A DNA stretch of 6,052 bases from Balneolaceae bacterium (GTDB lineage: Bacteria; Bacteroidota; Rhodothermia; Balneolales; Balneolaceae): positions 1-6,052 of the forward strand of contig JAASTO010000163.1 of NCBI GenBank assembly GCA_021767245.1. Reading direction: 5' to 3'. Of this stretch, positions 1-6,052 are shown in pieces. The position numbers were made by a program, and so were the translations under genes. The stretch's first letter is position 1. The number at the start of each line of letters is the position of its first letter. The notes beneath the pieces were generated by a model. It was given only the letters and a program-made list of their open reading frames with translations. It had not been told where the DNA came from and searched no databases.

Positions 1-355
1 CTTTCGCGTTCTTACCCCTTTCCAGGATCACCGGCTTCAAACCCTGCTCCATCAGTTCCAAAGCTGCAAACAGTCCGGCAGGCCCGGCTCCTATAACGAT
101 CACTTCCCTGGCATTCCTGACATTTGGATAATCAGGCAGAGAAATCTCTTGAGGGCGATATTCCTCTCCAATAAACAATCGTACCTTTAGGTTGTAGTAA
201 GCTTGTTTTGCCCGGGCATCTATAGAACTTCGTAGGATCTCAACGTGCCTGAGGTCGTCTTTTTTGAGCCCTTCTTTTTCTACCAGGTACTCAAACAACA
301 ACTCTTCTTCCCCGGCAACTTCGGGCAATACCCTAACGACAAGTTCTTTTTTCAT
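1..355 (-). CDS. FAD-dependent dehydrogenase, COG2509-like (3' part missing)
   Basis: Partial gene: reading leftward from ATG at 355-353, 118 codons are open to the window edge. The N-terminal 80 or so residues form a small alpha/beta domain containing RSSIDAR (residues 42-48), a motif I associate with the uncharacterised FAD-dependent dehydrogenases of COG2509. A Rossmann dinucleotide-binding start follows: VIVIGAGPAG at 85-94 (GxGxxG at G89, G91, G94), then helix LFAALELMEQG, and the second strand ends at E112 in VILERG, the acidic residue expected to bind the FAD ribose. Family members are roughly 500 residues, so about three quarters lies outside. The substrate is unknown for the family. 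The start is chosen because it is the first ATG after the palindromic gap and gives a complete N-terminal domain; there is no clear Shine-Dalgarno. It lies 52 bases downstream of the MMPL transporter on the same strand, so co-transcription is possible. Family assignment is from memory of motifs. Confidence 0.85.
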   Translation of the reverse strand, partial: MKKELVVRVLPEVAGEEELLFEYLVEKEGLKKDDLRHVEILRSSIDARAKQAYYNLKVRLFIGEEYRPQEISLPDYPNVRNAREVIVIGAGPAGLFAALELMEQGLKPVILERGKNAK

Positions 356-369
356 ACTTATTTATATTC

Positions 370-392
370 CCTCAAAATATTGAGGCTCAATA
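370..392. repeat. Two overlapping palindromes between transporter and dehydrogenase
   Basis: In the 52-base gap, CCTCAA (370-375), a four-base loop and TTGAGG (380-385) form a perfect 6-bp inverted repeat. The right arm is also the left arm of a second one: TATTGAG (378-384), one central base, CTCAATA (386-392). The two folds exclude each other because they share 380-384. The second palindrome has a one-base centre, so it is a poor RNA hairpin but a good shape for a dimeric DNA-binding protein. The first could form a weak hairpin in the transcript. The arms are AT-rich and no clear T-tract follows, so I do not call it a terminator. Confidence 0.4.
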
Positions 393-407
393 ATTAACCG
401 ACTTCAC

Positions 408-2906
408 TTAAAATTTTATCCAGTTCTTGTCTTCCAGCCATTGTATCAATGCCGGCAGGAAGGTAATAGATGTAAGCAAGGTCATTCCAATTCCTGTTAC
501 TGCCATGATACCAATAGATTGCAGGCCTGGATGATTAGTGAACAGCAAACCGGCAAAACCCAGCATGGTAGTCACGGACCCCATGGTTATATGCTGGCCG
601 GTACTCGACAGAACCTGCCACATACTGTTTTTCCCTTCCTCGCGGTATCGATGAGCTAAATGGACTCCACTATCCTCACCAATTCCAAGAATGGCAGGCA
701 GCACTACCAGGTTATAAAAATTGAACTGAAACCCAAAGATCATCATGATACCGAACAACCACAGTAACCCTACCAGCAGAGGTAACATTGCGATCAAAGA
801 CCATCTGAATGATCGGAATGAAAACAACATGAAGAAGTAAATAAAGATAAAGGTAGCAGCGACCATATAGGGACTTTCAGTTCTCATCAGGTCCAGCATG
901 GATGCGGCAACAATGGAGGTACTTGAAGCATAAAATTCTGAACCATCTTCCAGATTCACTACGCTGACATCATCTTTGAAGGCAATGGACTGCCGGCCGT
1001 CTGATAATCCAACAGAAGGATATATGATCACAAATCGCCCGATCTCCCCATCTTTGGTCACAAATCGTGATTTGAGGTAATCCGGTATCTGATCTATGGT
1101 CACCGGTTCAGTGGTTTGAGCGGCAAGTCTAAGTCGGTCAAGGTCTTCATCTTCCCGGTCAACCAGGAATGGGTCCTGAAGTAATTCCCTGACCTTGGCG
1201 ATCTTCTCAAGCTTTTCCTGTTCTTCGGCTTCATTTGAAGGATATCGCTCTTGCAGAGTTTCGACGCTTTGAATGGTTGGTGAAACGGTATCAGCCTCAG
1301 CTCTCTCCTTTAGAATATTAGCAATTTCTTCAACCTGCTCATTGGTTTCAGCAACTATATATGCCGGGTTTCTTTTGTCTGAATCCTCAACCTGCCGGGC
1401 AAATGACCTGAATTCCTCATATTCCGGGAACTTCGGTTCCAGTTCGCTGAAGTTGTACTGAAATGACAGGTTTCCACTAAAACTGATCACCACAGCCGAG
1501 ATTACCAATCCGACTGTTACGATCGTTCTAGAAAATGGATAGCGATGCGTGCCGTCATAAACCTCTTTGTCTTCTTCACTGATAAGAATCCAGTTCAGGC
1601 GTTCATCCAATACCACGAGAATGGACGGCAAAATGAATAGCATGCTCACCAAGGCCAGCATAATCCCGGTCCCAGAAATAAATCCAAATTCTGAGAATCC
1701 CCGGAAATCAGCAAACATTAGGATATAAAGGGCTGTGGCTGTTGTGAAAGCAGAAACCAATATAGCCTCCCCCGTCTTCGTGTAAGTAGTTTCTACTGCT
1801 TCATACACACTTAAACCATGGTTTCGAAGCTCTATATATCTTGCATAGAAGTGGATTCCATAATCGATACCCAACCCGAACAGTATCACAAATAATACAG
1901 AAGTCATCGTGTTGAGAATACCCAGATAAAAGTAGGTCAGCCCAAAGGTCCATACCAGACTAATCAGTAATGGAATACCGATCACCAGTACGGGTACCGG
2001 CATTCTGATGAAGTGAGACCAGATTGTATAAGTTCCTTCTCCCTGCGTTCCTTTTCTATAATGCAGGTATTTTTTGATAAAAAAGTATAACATCACCAAG
2101 AGAATCACACTGCTGATACCCGTAGTGAAACTCCCTATCACATCATCCATAATGGATGTGATCTCTTCGAGGTGCCTTTTGAGCCGGCCACCGAATTTTA
2201 CTTCCATTTCAGGATGATAGCTTGAAGGTTCCAGAGAAGCGATCACATCCTCGTATTCCTCAAACATATCCTCAAGGTATTTGATATCGCTTTTTGATCC
2301 GGTTGGAAAGAATTTTACCACCATAATGGTGCTGTCTTCGTTGATCGGATATTCTGAAGGCACCAGTGTTTTATAGCTTTGCTCGAAATCCTCAGCCCGT
2401 GTATCTTCTGCCTCTTCTTCATCCTCACCAAGATCAAAATAAAAGGGGTTAGCCTCTTCTTTGGCTTGTTCGATCTCATCTTCCAGCCAGCTGATCACAT
2501 CATTCAGCTCAGATTCACTTGCCAGGTAGAGTGCGTTATTTTTCGTGAATTCTGTTTCCCGTTTGAATTCTGCCCGCTCAAAGTAGTAATCCTCAAACCT
2601 TGGATAGTACATTTCAAGAGACCTTTCAATAAGGTCTTCTGCAAATTTCTTGTTAGCCTCAAAACTAGGTGAGCTGATAACCACTTGCATATCGGTCTCC
2701 CCACCCACTGTTTCATTCAGTTTATCCAATGCTACTACATTAGGGTGATCCTCAGGCAACAAGTTCGCAATATCAGTATCTACTTTGAGTTGAACGGCAT
2801 AAAATCCACTCAAGATAGCAACTGACAGCGATATGGCAAGTACCCAATAAGGATGTGAATAGTTAAATTTCAGTAAGGGTTTGAGGAGTTCGAGCAGTTT
2901 TGACAT
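408..2906 (-). CDS. MMPL-family RND transporter (HpnN-like two-repeat exporter)
   Basis: Complete 832-residue inner-membrane transporter of the RND superfamily, MMPL branch, expected to use the proton gradient to export lipids or other hydrophobic molecules. The layout is the RND tandem repeat. TM1 is about 20-39, a large periplasmic loop 40-257, then TM2-TM6 about 258-435. TM7 is about 458-479, a second loop 480-679, then TM8-TM12 about 680-822. The TM4 motif GLGIDYGIHF (D348) and the matching TM10 motif GIGEDSGVHL (D745) carry the membrane aspartates used for proton coupling; both are followed by an Arg-Tyr-rich cytoplasmic turn (FYARY, AHRYREEG). The length fits HpnN-like and archaeal/bacterial MMPL proteins of 750-900 residues. 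The first loop has a very acidic stretch at about 158-176. The start at 2906 gives a normal cytoplasmic N-terminus before TM1. No outer-membrane factor or membrane-fusion gene lies beside it. The substrate cannot be read from the sequence; hopanoid or another membrane lipid is a guess from family resemblance. Confidence 0.9.
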   Translation of the reverse strand: MSKLLELLKPLLKFNYSHPYWVLAISLSVAILSGFYAVQLKVDTDIANLLPEDHPNVVALDKLNETVGGETDMQVVISSPSFEANKKFAEDLIERSLEMYYPRFEDYYFERAEFKRETEFTKNNALYLASESELNDVISWLEDEIEQAKEEANPFYFDLGEDEEEAEDTRAEDFEQSYKTLVPSEYPINEDSTIMVVKFFPTGSKSDIKYLEDMFEEYEDVIASLEPSSYHPEMEVKFGGRLKRHLEEITSIMDDVIGSFTTGISSVILLVMLYFFIKKYLHYRKGTQGEGTYTIWSHFIRMPVPVLVIGIPLLISLVWTFGLTYFYLGILNTMTSVLFVILFGLGIDYGIHFYARYIELRNHGLSVYEAVETTYTKTGEAILVSAFTTATALYILMFADFRGFSEFGFISGTGIMLALVSMLFILPSILVVLDERLNWILISEEDKEVYDGTHRYPFSRTIVTVGLVISAVVISFSGNLSFQYNFSELEPKFPEYEEFRSFARQVEDSDKRNPAYIVAETNEQVEEIANILKERAEADTVSPTIQSVETLQERYPSNEAEEQEKLEKIAKVRELLQDPFLVDREDEDLDRLRLAAQTTEPVTIDQIPDYLKSRFVTKDGEIGRFVIIYPSVGLSDGRQSIAFKDDVSVVNLEDGSEFYASSTSIVAASMLDLMRTESPYMVAATFIFIYFFMLFSFRSFRWSLIAMLPLLVGLLWLFGIMMIFGFQFNFYNLVVLPAILGIGEDSGVHLAHRYREEGKNSMWQVLSSTGQHITMGSVTTMLGFAGLLFTNHPGLQSIGIMAVTGIGMTLLTSITFLPALIQWLEDKNWIKF

Positions 2907-3144
2907 TTAATTTCTTTGTGAATCGTAAAATTTAGTAGTTATGATAGCTAACAAAAATACGGATTTCTTGGTTCTCTTTTAAGAAATACTAACAAGTTGA
3001 TGTTGGGTTCAATGTCACAATAACTTTCAAATCCAATTATCATTGCACAGGTAAATATTGATCACAGATCCGTAATAGAAGGGTTACGTTTAGTTAGCAT
3101 AAATTCAATATCTTTAAGTTCTAATTAAACTAAAGATTTCCGAA
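2907..3144. other. Divergent intergenic region, 238 bases
   Basis: AT-rich spacer between the start codons of the MMPL transporter (minus) and the GTG-started membrane protein (plus), so it should hold both promoters. On the minus side there is a perfect TAnnTTTG box. On the plus side only one-mismatch versions are seen, TACGTTTA at 3085-3092 and TATCTTTA at 3109-3116, neither with a well-spaced TTG. The hexamer GTTAGC follows the candidate -7 boxes in both directions (2947-2952 on minus, 3093-3098 on plus). No RNA gene or small ORF with support was seen. Confidence 0.6.
2952..2959 (-). promoter_or_regulatory. Putative -7 box (TAnnTTTG) for the MMPL gene
   Basis: Read on the minus strand this is TATTTTTG, a perfect match to the Bacteroidota housekeeping -7 consensus TAnnTTTG. 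It lies 45 bases before the ATG at 2906, leaving a leader of roughly 40 bases. No convincing TTG -33 element is seen at 19-21 bases upstream; the nearest TTG is about 33 bases away. The region is AT-rich, so a chance match is possible. Confidence 0.4.
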
Positions 3145-3624
3145 GTGGATTCATTTAAAAAGCATAAAAAGATCCTGTTGTGGACTCTTTTGGTCAATAT
3201 TCTGCTGGTGGCTACCCACCTTGGTGAATTCTGGCCATTTTCCATTTTCCCAATGTTCTCTCAGGCCGGCAAGGAATGGTCGAGGGGAGTGGTGGAGCAG
3301 GTAGAGGATTCTACAAGAGCCGACCTATGGGATACCAAACCCATCTCCGAGATCGAAGACCGTATCTTACCCCTAAAAGATTATGGGATACATGAGATTG
3401 ACTTCGCCAATTTCATCACCAAAACAAAAGTGTGGAATGAAAAACGGCTCAATGGAATGCGATCCACCTTTCAGATCGACCAACATCCCGGCGAAATGTG
3501 GCTGGCTACCCGAGTTAGAGGCTATATGGATGAAAGAGACAGTGTGGTCATAGAAGCCATCCCTATGTTTCTTTTTACGGCAGACACTACCATCAAAAAT
3601 CCTCATCTATTCCCTGAACCATGA
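3145..3624 (+). CDS. Membrane-anchored protein of unknown function, coupled to HTTM-like gene
   Basis: 159 residues, not assigned to a named family. A basic N-terminus (KKHKK) precedes one hydrophobic span at about 9-25, so it is likely an N-in signal-anchored protein with the rest outside the cytoplasm. Straight after the span comes WPFSIFPMFS (30-39), a Trp-Pro-Phe...Pro-Met-Phe-Ser motif that I recall from small partners or N-terminal parts of HTTM-like membrane proteins; that recollection could not be checked. The remaining 120 residues look like a soluble alpha/beta domain (WNEKRLNG, MWLATRVRGYMDERDSV) with no visible catalytic motif and no cysteines. The start is GTG: a TAA in frame at 3115 and no ATG between leave it as the only standard choice, and the next Met (residue 37) would remove the membrane span. 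The stop overlaps the next gene's ATG by four bases (ATGA), which strongly suggests an operon and joint synthesis with it. Confidence 0.75.
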   Translation: MDSFKKHKKILLWTLLVNILLVATHLGEFWPFSIFPMFSQAGKEWSRGVVEQVEDSTRADLWDTKPISEIEDRILPLKDYGIHEIDFANFITKTKVWNEKRLNGMRSTFQIDQHPGEMWLATRVRGYMDERDSVVIEAIPMFLFTADTTIKNPHLFPEP

Positions 3625-4517
3625 TGAGAATATTGCAAAACCTGTTTCAATTTGATGAACCCGATTCCGTTGGTACAAAAATTCAACTCAGGGCTTTTGA
3701 GTTCTTTGCTGTTACCTATACCCTCATTTATACCTGGGAATGGGCTTTTTACATCCCAAGGCTGAGTGATGTAGTTCTCCCTCTCGGCTTGGCTAATTAC
3801 ATAGATATCAGTGTTTTTTTCACTAATGGTATATCAATTTACAATGCCGTTCTTATCAGTTTATTCACTCTCATTCCTTTGCTCTTTAAAAGAGTCCGGT
3901 GGTTATATGCTATCGCCTTTGTGTTGTTTCACTTGCAACACGTGGCAAGGTTTTCTCAGGGAGAAATTCCGCACAGTGCCAATCTTGTAGCATTCAGTTT
4001 AATGGGATTGGGTTTAGCTGCCCTATTTTTTAAAGGAATGAAAAATGAGCTCAGTTTTGCCTTTGGATTTACGCTCTTCTTCTTTGGGCTCGGTTATACC
4101 TCCGCAGCTATCAGTAAGTTGGTTGCAACCGGAGTAACCTGGGTGGATGGTTATCATTTATGGCTGTGGATGGGAGAAAAGAGTATTGATATCCTCTCTC
4201 TTCAGGGGGAATTTCAGTACAACTGGCTACAGGAGCTGGCGTTCAACAGCCGGTTTTTAGCCACGTTGATCCTCAGTTTTGGTCTGATCACTGAGTTACT
4301 CGGTTTTACAATATGGTTCAAAAAATTACGCCCGTACATTGTTATTATGCTGATCGGAATGCATGTCGGTATCGATCTCACAATGAACATCTTTTTTAAA
4401 ACATTCTCCATACAGTTGATCATAATGGGTTTCTTCTGGAACCGATACATCAATGCCATTCCCGGTGTCGAAGGCCTGAATGAGCATCCATTGGTGAAGA
4501 AGATCCTCTTGTACTAA
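3621..4517 (+). CDS. HTTM / vitamin K-dependent carboxylase-like integral membrane protein
   Basis: 298-residue polytopic membrane protein with about eight hydrophobic spans: roughly 25-45, 70-90, 91-110, 119-137, 144-167, 210-232, 238-255 and 260-275. The middle motif GYTSAAISKLVATGVTWVDG (158-177) fits the 'SKL..SG..W..G' signature of the HTTM (horizontally transferred transmembrane) domain, shared with the membrane part of vitamin K-dependent gamma-carboxylase. The later E225-LLGF...LRP...GMHVGIDLTMNIFF block (225-259), with H248, also fits. Another His pair is at FHLQH (103-107). It has no extra C-terminal lumenal domain as in the eukaryotic carboxylase, so it is the bare membrane module; the reaction, if any, is unknown. 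ATG at 3621 overlaps the upstream stop (ATGA); a second ATG at 3624 directly follows and could also serve. It is probably translated by coupling with the 3145 gene and may form a complex with it. There is no recognisable terminator after the TAA. Confidence 0.7.
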   Translation: MMRILQNLFQFDEPDSVGTKIQLRAFEFFAVTYTLIYTWEWAFYIPRLSDVVLPLGLANYIDISVFFTNGISIYNAVLISLFTLIPLLFKRVRWLYAIAFVLFHLQHVARFSQGEIPHSANLVAFSLMGLGLAALFFKGMKNELSFAFGFTLFFFGLGYTSAAISKLVATGVTWVDGYHLWLWMGEKSIDILSLQGEFQYNWLQELAFNSRFLATLILSFGLITELLGFTIWFKKLRPYIVIMLIGMHVGIDLTMNIFFKTFSIQLIIMGFFWNRYINAIPGVEGLNEHPLVKKILLY

Positions 4518-4725
4518 CAAGCCCAATAATGAAATGATTTACCATCCAAATTGATTGAGTGAACATATAAATGAGAATTTAGTCATTATATACCGAAGGC
4601 ACTTAAACGACCGCCTATTTATTAAGGCTTCCATACATAATAAAAGTGTTCTTTAATCATTTATGTAAGTGATTGTTGTTAGTTATTTTTTAAATATTTT
4701 GTATTAACCATTTGATATTAATTTA
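4518..4725. other. AT-rich intergenic spacer, 208 bases
   Basis: It lies between the HTTM-like gene and the exported protein. I found no GC-rich hairpin with a T-tract, so termination of the upstream operon is not explained here. The last 50 bases become extremely AT-rich and probably hold the promoter of the 4726 gene. No small ORF or RNA gene is supported. Confidence 0.5.
4674..4701 (+). promoter_or_regulatory. Weak candidate promoter for the exported protein
   Basis: TTGTTG at 4674-4679 and TATTTTG at 4695-4701 lie about 18-20 bases apart, near the spacing of Bacteroidota -33 and -7 elements. The -7 part is one base short of TAnnTTTG, so the match is imperfect. The ATG is 24 bases further on. 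In such AT-rich DNA this could be chance. Confidence 0.25.
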
Positions 4726-5766
4726 ATGTCAGCCAAGCTTTTAAAAGTATTATCTGCTCTATTCTTACTCTTAGTTTCACCACTTATTCAGGCTCAAACC
4801 CCCGAAGGAAGTTTCAGAGACACCACGCCTGAAGATTTTGTAGCTAAAAATCTGCCTTCCAAATACTACAATGAACTCTGGACCTATCATGCCGACCTGA
4901 ATGATGGGATCCAACTGGTGGTAACCTTCTCCATCAACGACTTCGGTTCCTCTTTTAAAGAACGTGTTACCGGCGGGAAACTAATGGTAGCTTGGAAAGA
5001 CGGGAACAGTTACGTGGTCAACAAAGAATATTCGCCGGATGACCTGATCAGTGAAGCCGAAGATCATCATCTGAAACTTCATCCCGAACGAAATTACTGG
5101 GCCAAAGGGAGTCTGAATGATGAGCATCGTTTGTATTACAAAACTCAAAAAGATGGAATCAAATACGATGTGGACATTACTTTTTATGATATCGCGCAAG
5201 GCAAGGCACTCGGAGATGGCGAGTATAATATCGGTTCACACAAATTGGGGTTAACTATTCCCATGCCTCACGCCAATGTAAAAGGATTTATTGCCATCAA
5301 TGATGATACTGTTCAAGTTTCAGGAACCGGATATATGGACCACCTGTATCAGGACAATCTGACCACCGATCTTATTGATACGAGTTATCGCGTTAAACAA
5401 GGAGATGATGAAAACGGGTTCTATTTTCATTTTCTAAAGATCAAGAACAACCATTCCCGCTCATCCATTGGATATGGAGTGGGCTACAAAAATGGAATGG
5501 CTTATCTTATCTCCCCTTCGGGCATTGAGGTAAATCGCTCAAAAGGTGACCTTGACTTACAAACAACCTTTGGCACATATCAGGATGGCAAAATTGAAGT
5601 TGAGGCGTATGAGATGCTCAACAAATACTCCCTGATCAACGAACTGGGTTCTGTTCAGAAGTTTTTTGTTAAAAAAGTAGTTGGCGGAGAACTTATTGAA
5701 ATGCACGGAAATGCCCGCATTAACGGGAGCAAGGAAGGGTATTTCTACTATATGGATGCCAAATGA
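4726..5766 (+). CDS. Secreted CrtC/AttH/Svf1-like double-lipocalin protein
   Basis: 346 residues with a classic Sec signal peptide: basic MSAKLLK, hydrophobic core LSALFLLLVSPL, and a likely cut after A23 (IQA-QT). There is no lipobox cysteine, so it should be soluble in the periplasm or outside. The mature part is rich in beta strands. WTYHADLNDGIQLVVTFS (52-69) resembles the opening 'W.y..h.dDG..+v..f' block of the CrtC/AttH and Svf1 calycin family. GTGYMDHLYQDN (200-211, with D205 and H206) resembles the 'G.GYhDHnwG' motif at the start of the second lipocalin barrel. In the family these proteins bind or hydrate hydrophobic molecules such as carotenoids (CrtC); here the ligand is unknown, and no carotenoid genes are nearby. 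The mature length of about 323 fits two barrels. The start is the ATG after TTAATTTA; no Shine-Dalgarno is visible, and the signal peptide begins exactly there. It appears to be a single-gene unit, with spacers of 208 and 120 bases on its two sides. The export call is firm, the family call moderate. Confidence 0.75.
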   Translation: MSAKLLKVLSALFLLLVSPLIQAQTPEGSFRDTTPEDFVAKNLPSKYYNELWTYHADLNDGIQLVVTFSINDFGSSFKERVTGGKLMVAWKDGNSYVVNKEYSPDDLISEAEDHHLKLHPERNYWAKGSLNDEHRLYYKTQKDGIKYDVDITFYDIAQGKALGDGEYNIGSHKLGLTIPMPHANVKGFIAINDDTVQVSGTGYMDHLYQDNLTTDLIDTSYRVKQGDDENGFYFHFLKIKNNHSRSSIGYGVGYKNGMAYLISPSGIEVNRSKGDLDLQTTFGTYQDGKIEVEAYEMLNKYSLINELGSVQKFFVKKVVGGELIEMHGNARINGSKEGYFYYMDAK

Positions 5767-5823
5767 TCTCTTGGCGCTGATCTTCAACTATTTAAATCAC
5801 TTCCATTCTCTTACAGTTAGTCT

Positions 5824-5831
5824 TATATTTG
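5824..5831 (+). promoter_or_regulatory. Putative -7 box (TAnnTTTG) for the flippase gene
   Basis: TATATTTG is a perfect match to the Bacteroidota -7 consensus, 55 bases before the ATG at 5887, giving a leader of about 50 bases. No TTG is present at the expected -33 position (around 5800-5805), so only half of the promoter is supported. Its place in a 120-base spacer with no other gene favours it. Confidence 0.4.
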
Positions 5832-5886
5832 GGGTTCTGTTCAATAAAATGATACACATCCGCAAATCTGATGAGACCAAATTATA

Positions 5887-6052
5887 ATGAGTGAGACTTC
5901 TTTTGCCCGAAAAGTAGCTTCATCAGTGTTCTATAGCGGAGCCAGTTCTGTTGTCGCCCGTCTTTTAAATGCAGGGGCCTTATTTTATACGCTCAAGATC
6001 ATTTCTGAATCCGAATTTGGTATTGCCGCACTGGCTATTGCTTTTTTTAATA
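5887..6052 (+). CDS. Wzx-like polysaccharide flippase / exporter (N-terminal part only)
   Basis: The first 55 codons of a gene running off the right edge. The N-terminus MSETSFARKVASSVFYSGAS is followed by a hydrophobic segment and then KIISESEFGIAALAIAFF (37-54). The pattern of a short amphipathic start, a first helix, a 'l....s..eFG..ala.a' turn and a second helix is characteristic of the oligosaccharide flippase / polysaccharide export branch (Wzx/RfbX-like) of the MOP superfamily. Members are usually 400-500 residues with 12-14 spans, moving undecaprenyl-linked glycans across the inner membrane. The ATG follows an AT-rich leader with no clear Shine-Dalgarno. Its substrate and any surface-polysaccharide cluster would lie beyond this window. 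Confidence 0.75.
   Translation, partial: MSETSFARKVASSVFYSGASSVVARLLNAGALFYTLKIISESEFGIAALAIAFFN

Noticed and set aside
2379..2672. 97-codon plus-strand ORF inside the MMPL gene
   Set aside because: It lies antisense to a well-supported transporter gene, has cysteine-rich low-complexity composition and no start signal; it is a shadow frame.
2938..2952. GTTA...TAAC inverted repeat near the minus-strand -7 box
   Set aside because: Four-base arms in AT-rich DNA are expected by chance.
4614..4630. GCCT...AGGC inverted repeat after the HTTM-like gene, possible terminator
   Set aside because: Only a 4-bp stem with an 8-base AT loop and no T-tract; too weak to call.
5764..5781. GATC...GATC repeat just after the exported-protein stop, possible hairpin
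   Set aside because: GATC is self-complementary, so the pairing is trivial; there is no extended stem and no T-run.
5681..5887. 68-codon plus-strand ORF spanning the end of the exported protein and the spacer
   Set aside because: More than a third overlaps the coding region in another frame; it has no leader signal or recognisable motif. The spacer is better explained as promoter DNA for the flippase.

Overview
The window looks like chromosomal DNA from a member of the Bacteroidota/Balneolota group. The evidence is indirect. Protein-coding DNA has moderate GC with AT-rich spacers. None of the complete genes has a clear Shine-Dalgarno sequence; leaders end in A/T runs such as TTAATTTAATG. Two spacers hold perfect TAnnTTTG -7 boxes typical of that group. 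I could not run a homology search, so the taxon is an inference.

Layout. The left half is on the minus strand: an 832-residue MMPL/RND-type membrane transporter (408-2906), followed 52 bases downstream by the first 118 codons of an FAD-dependent dehydrogenase of the COG2509 type (1-355, cut by the window edge). The short gap between them carries two overlapping palindromes. A 238-base divergent spacer (2907-3144) separates this block from the plus-strand genes.

The right half is on the plus strand. A GTG-started, single-membrane-span protein (3145-3624) overlaps by four bases (ATGA) with an eight-helix membrane protein resembling the HTTM / vitamin K-dependent carboxylase-like family (3621-4517). 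After a 208-base AT-rich spacer comes a secreted 346-residue protein (4726-5766) that looks like a CrtC/AttH/Svf1-type double-lipocalin (calycin) protein. After a further 120-base spacer with a perfect -7 box, the window ends inside a Wzx-like polysaccharide flippase/exporter (5887-6052).

Most of the genes act at the cell envelope: a lipid-type RND exporter, a coupled pair of inner-membrane proteins, an exported lipocalin-like protein possibly binding a hydrophobic ligand, and a glycan flippase. This suggests an envelope or lipid theme but no single defined pathway. No RNA genes, CRISPR arrays, insertion sequences or integration sites were seen. The best candidate for something undescribed is the translationally coupled pair at 3145-4517.
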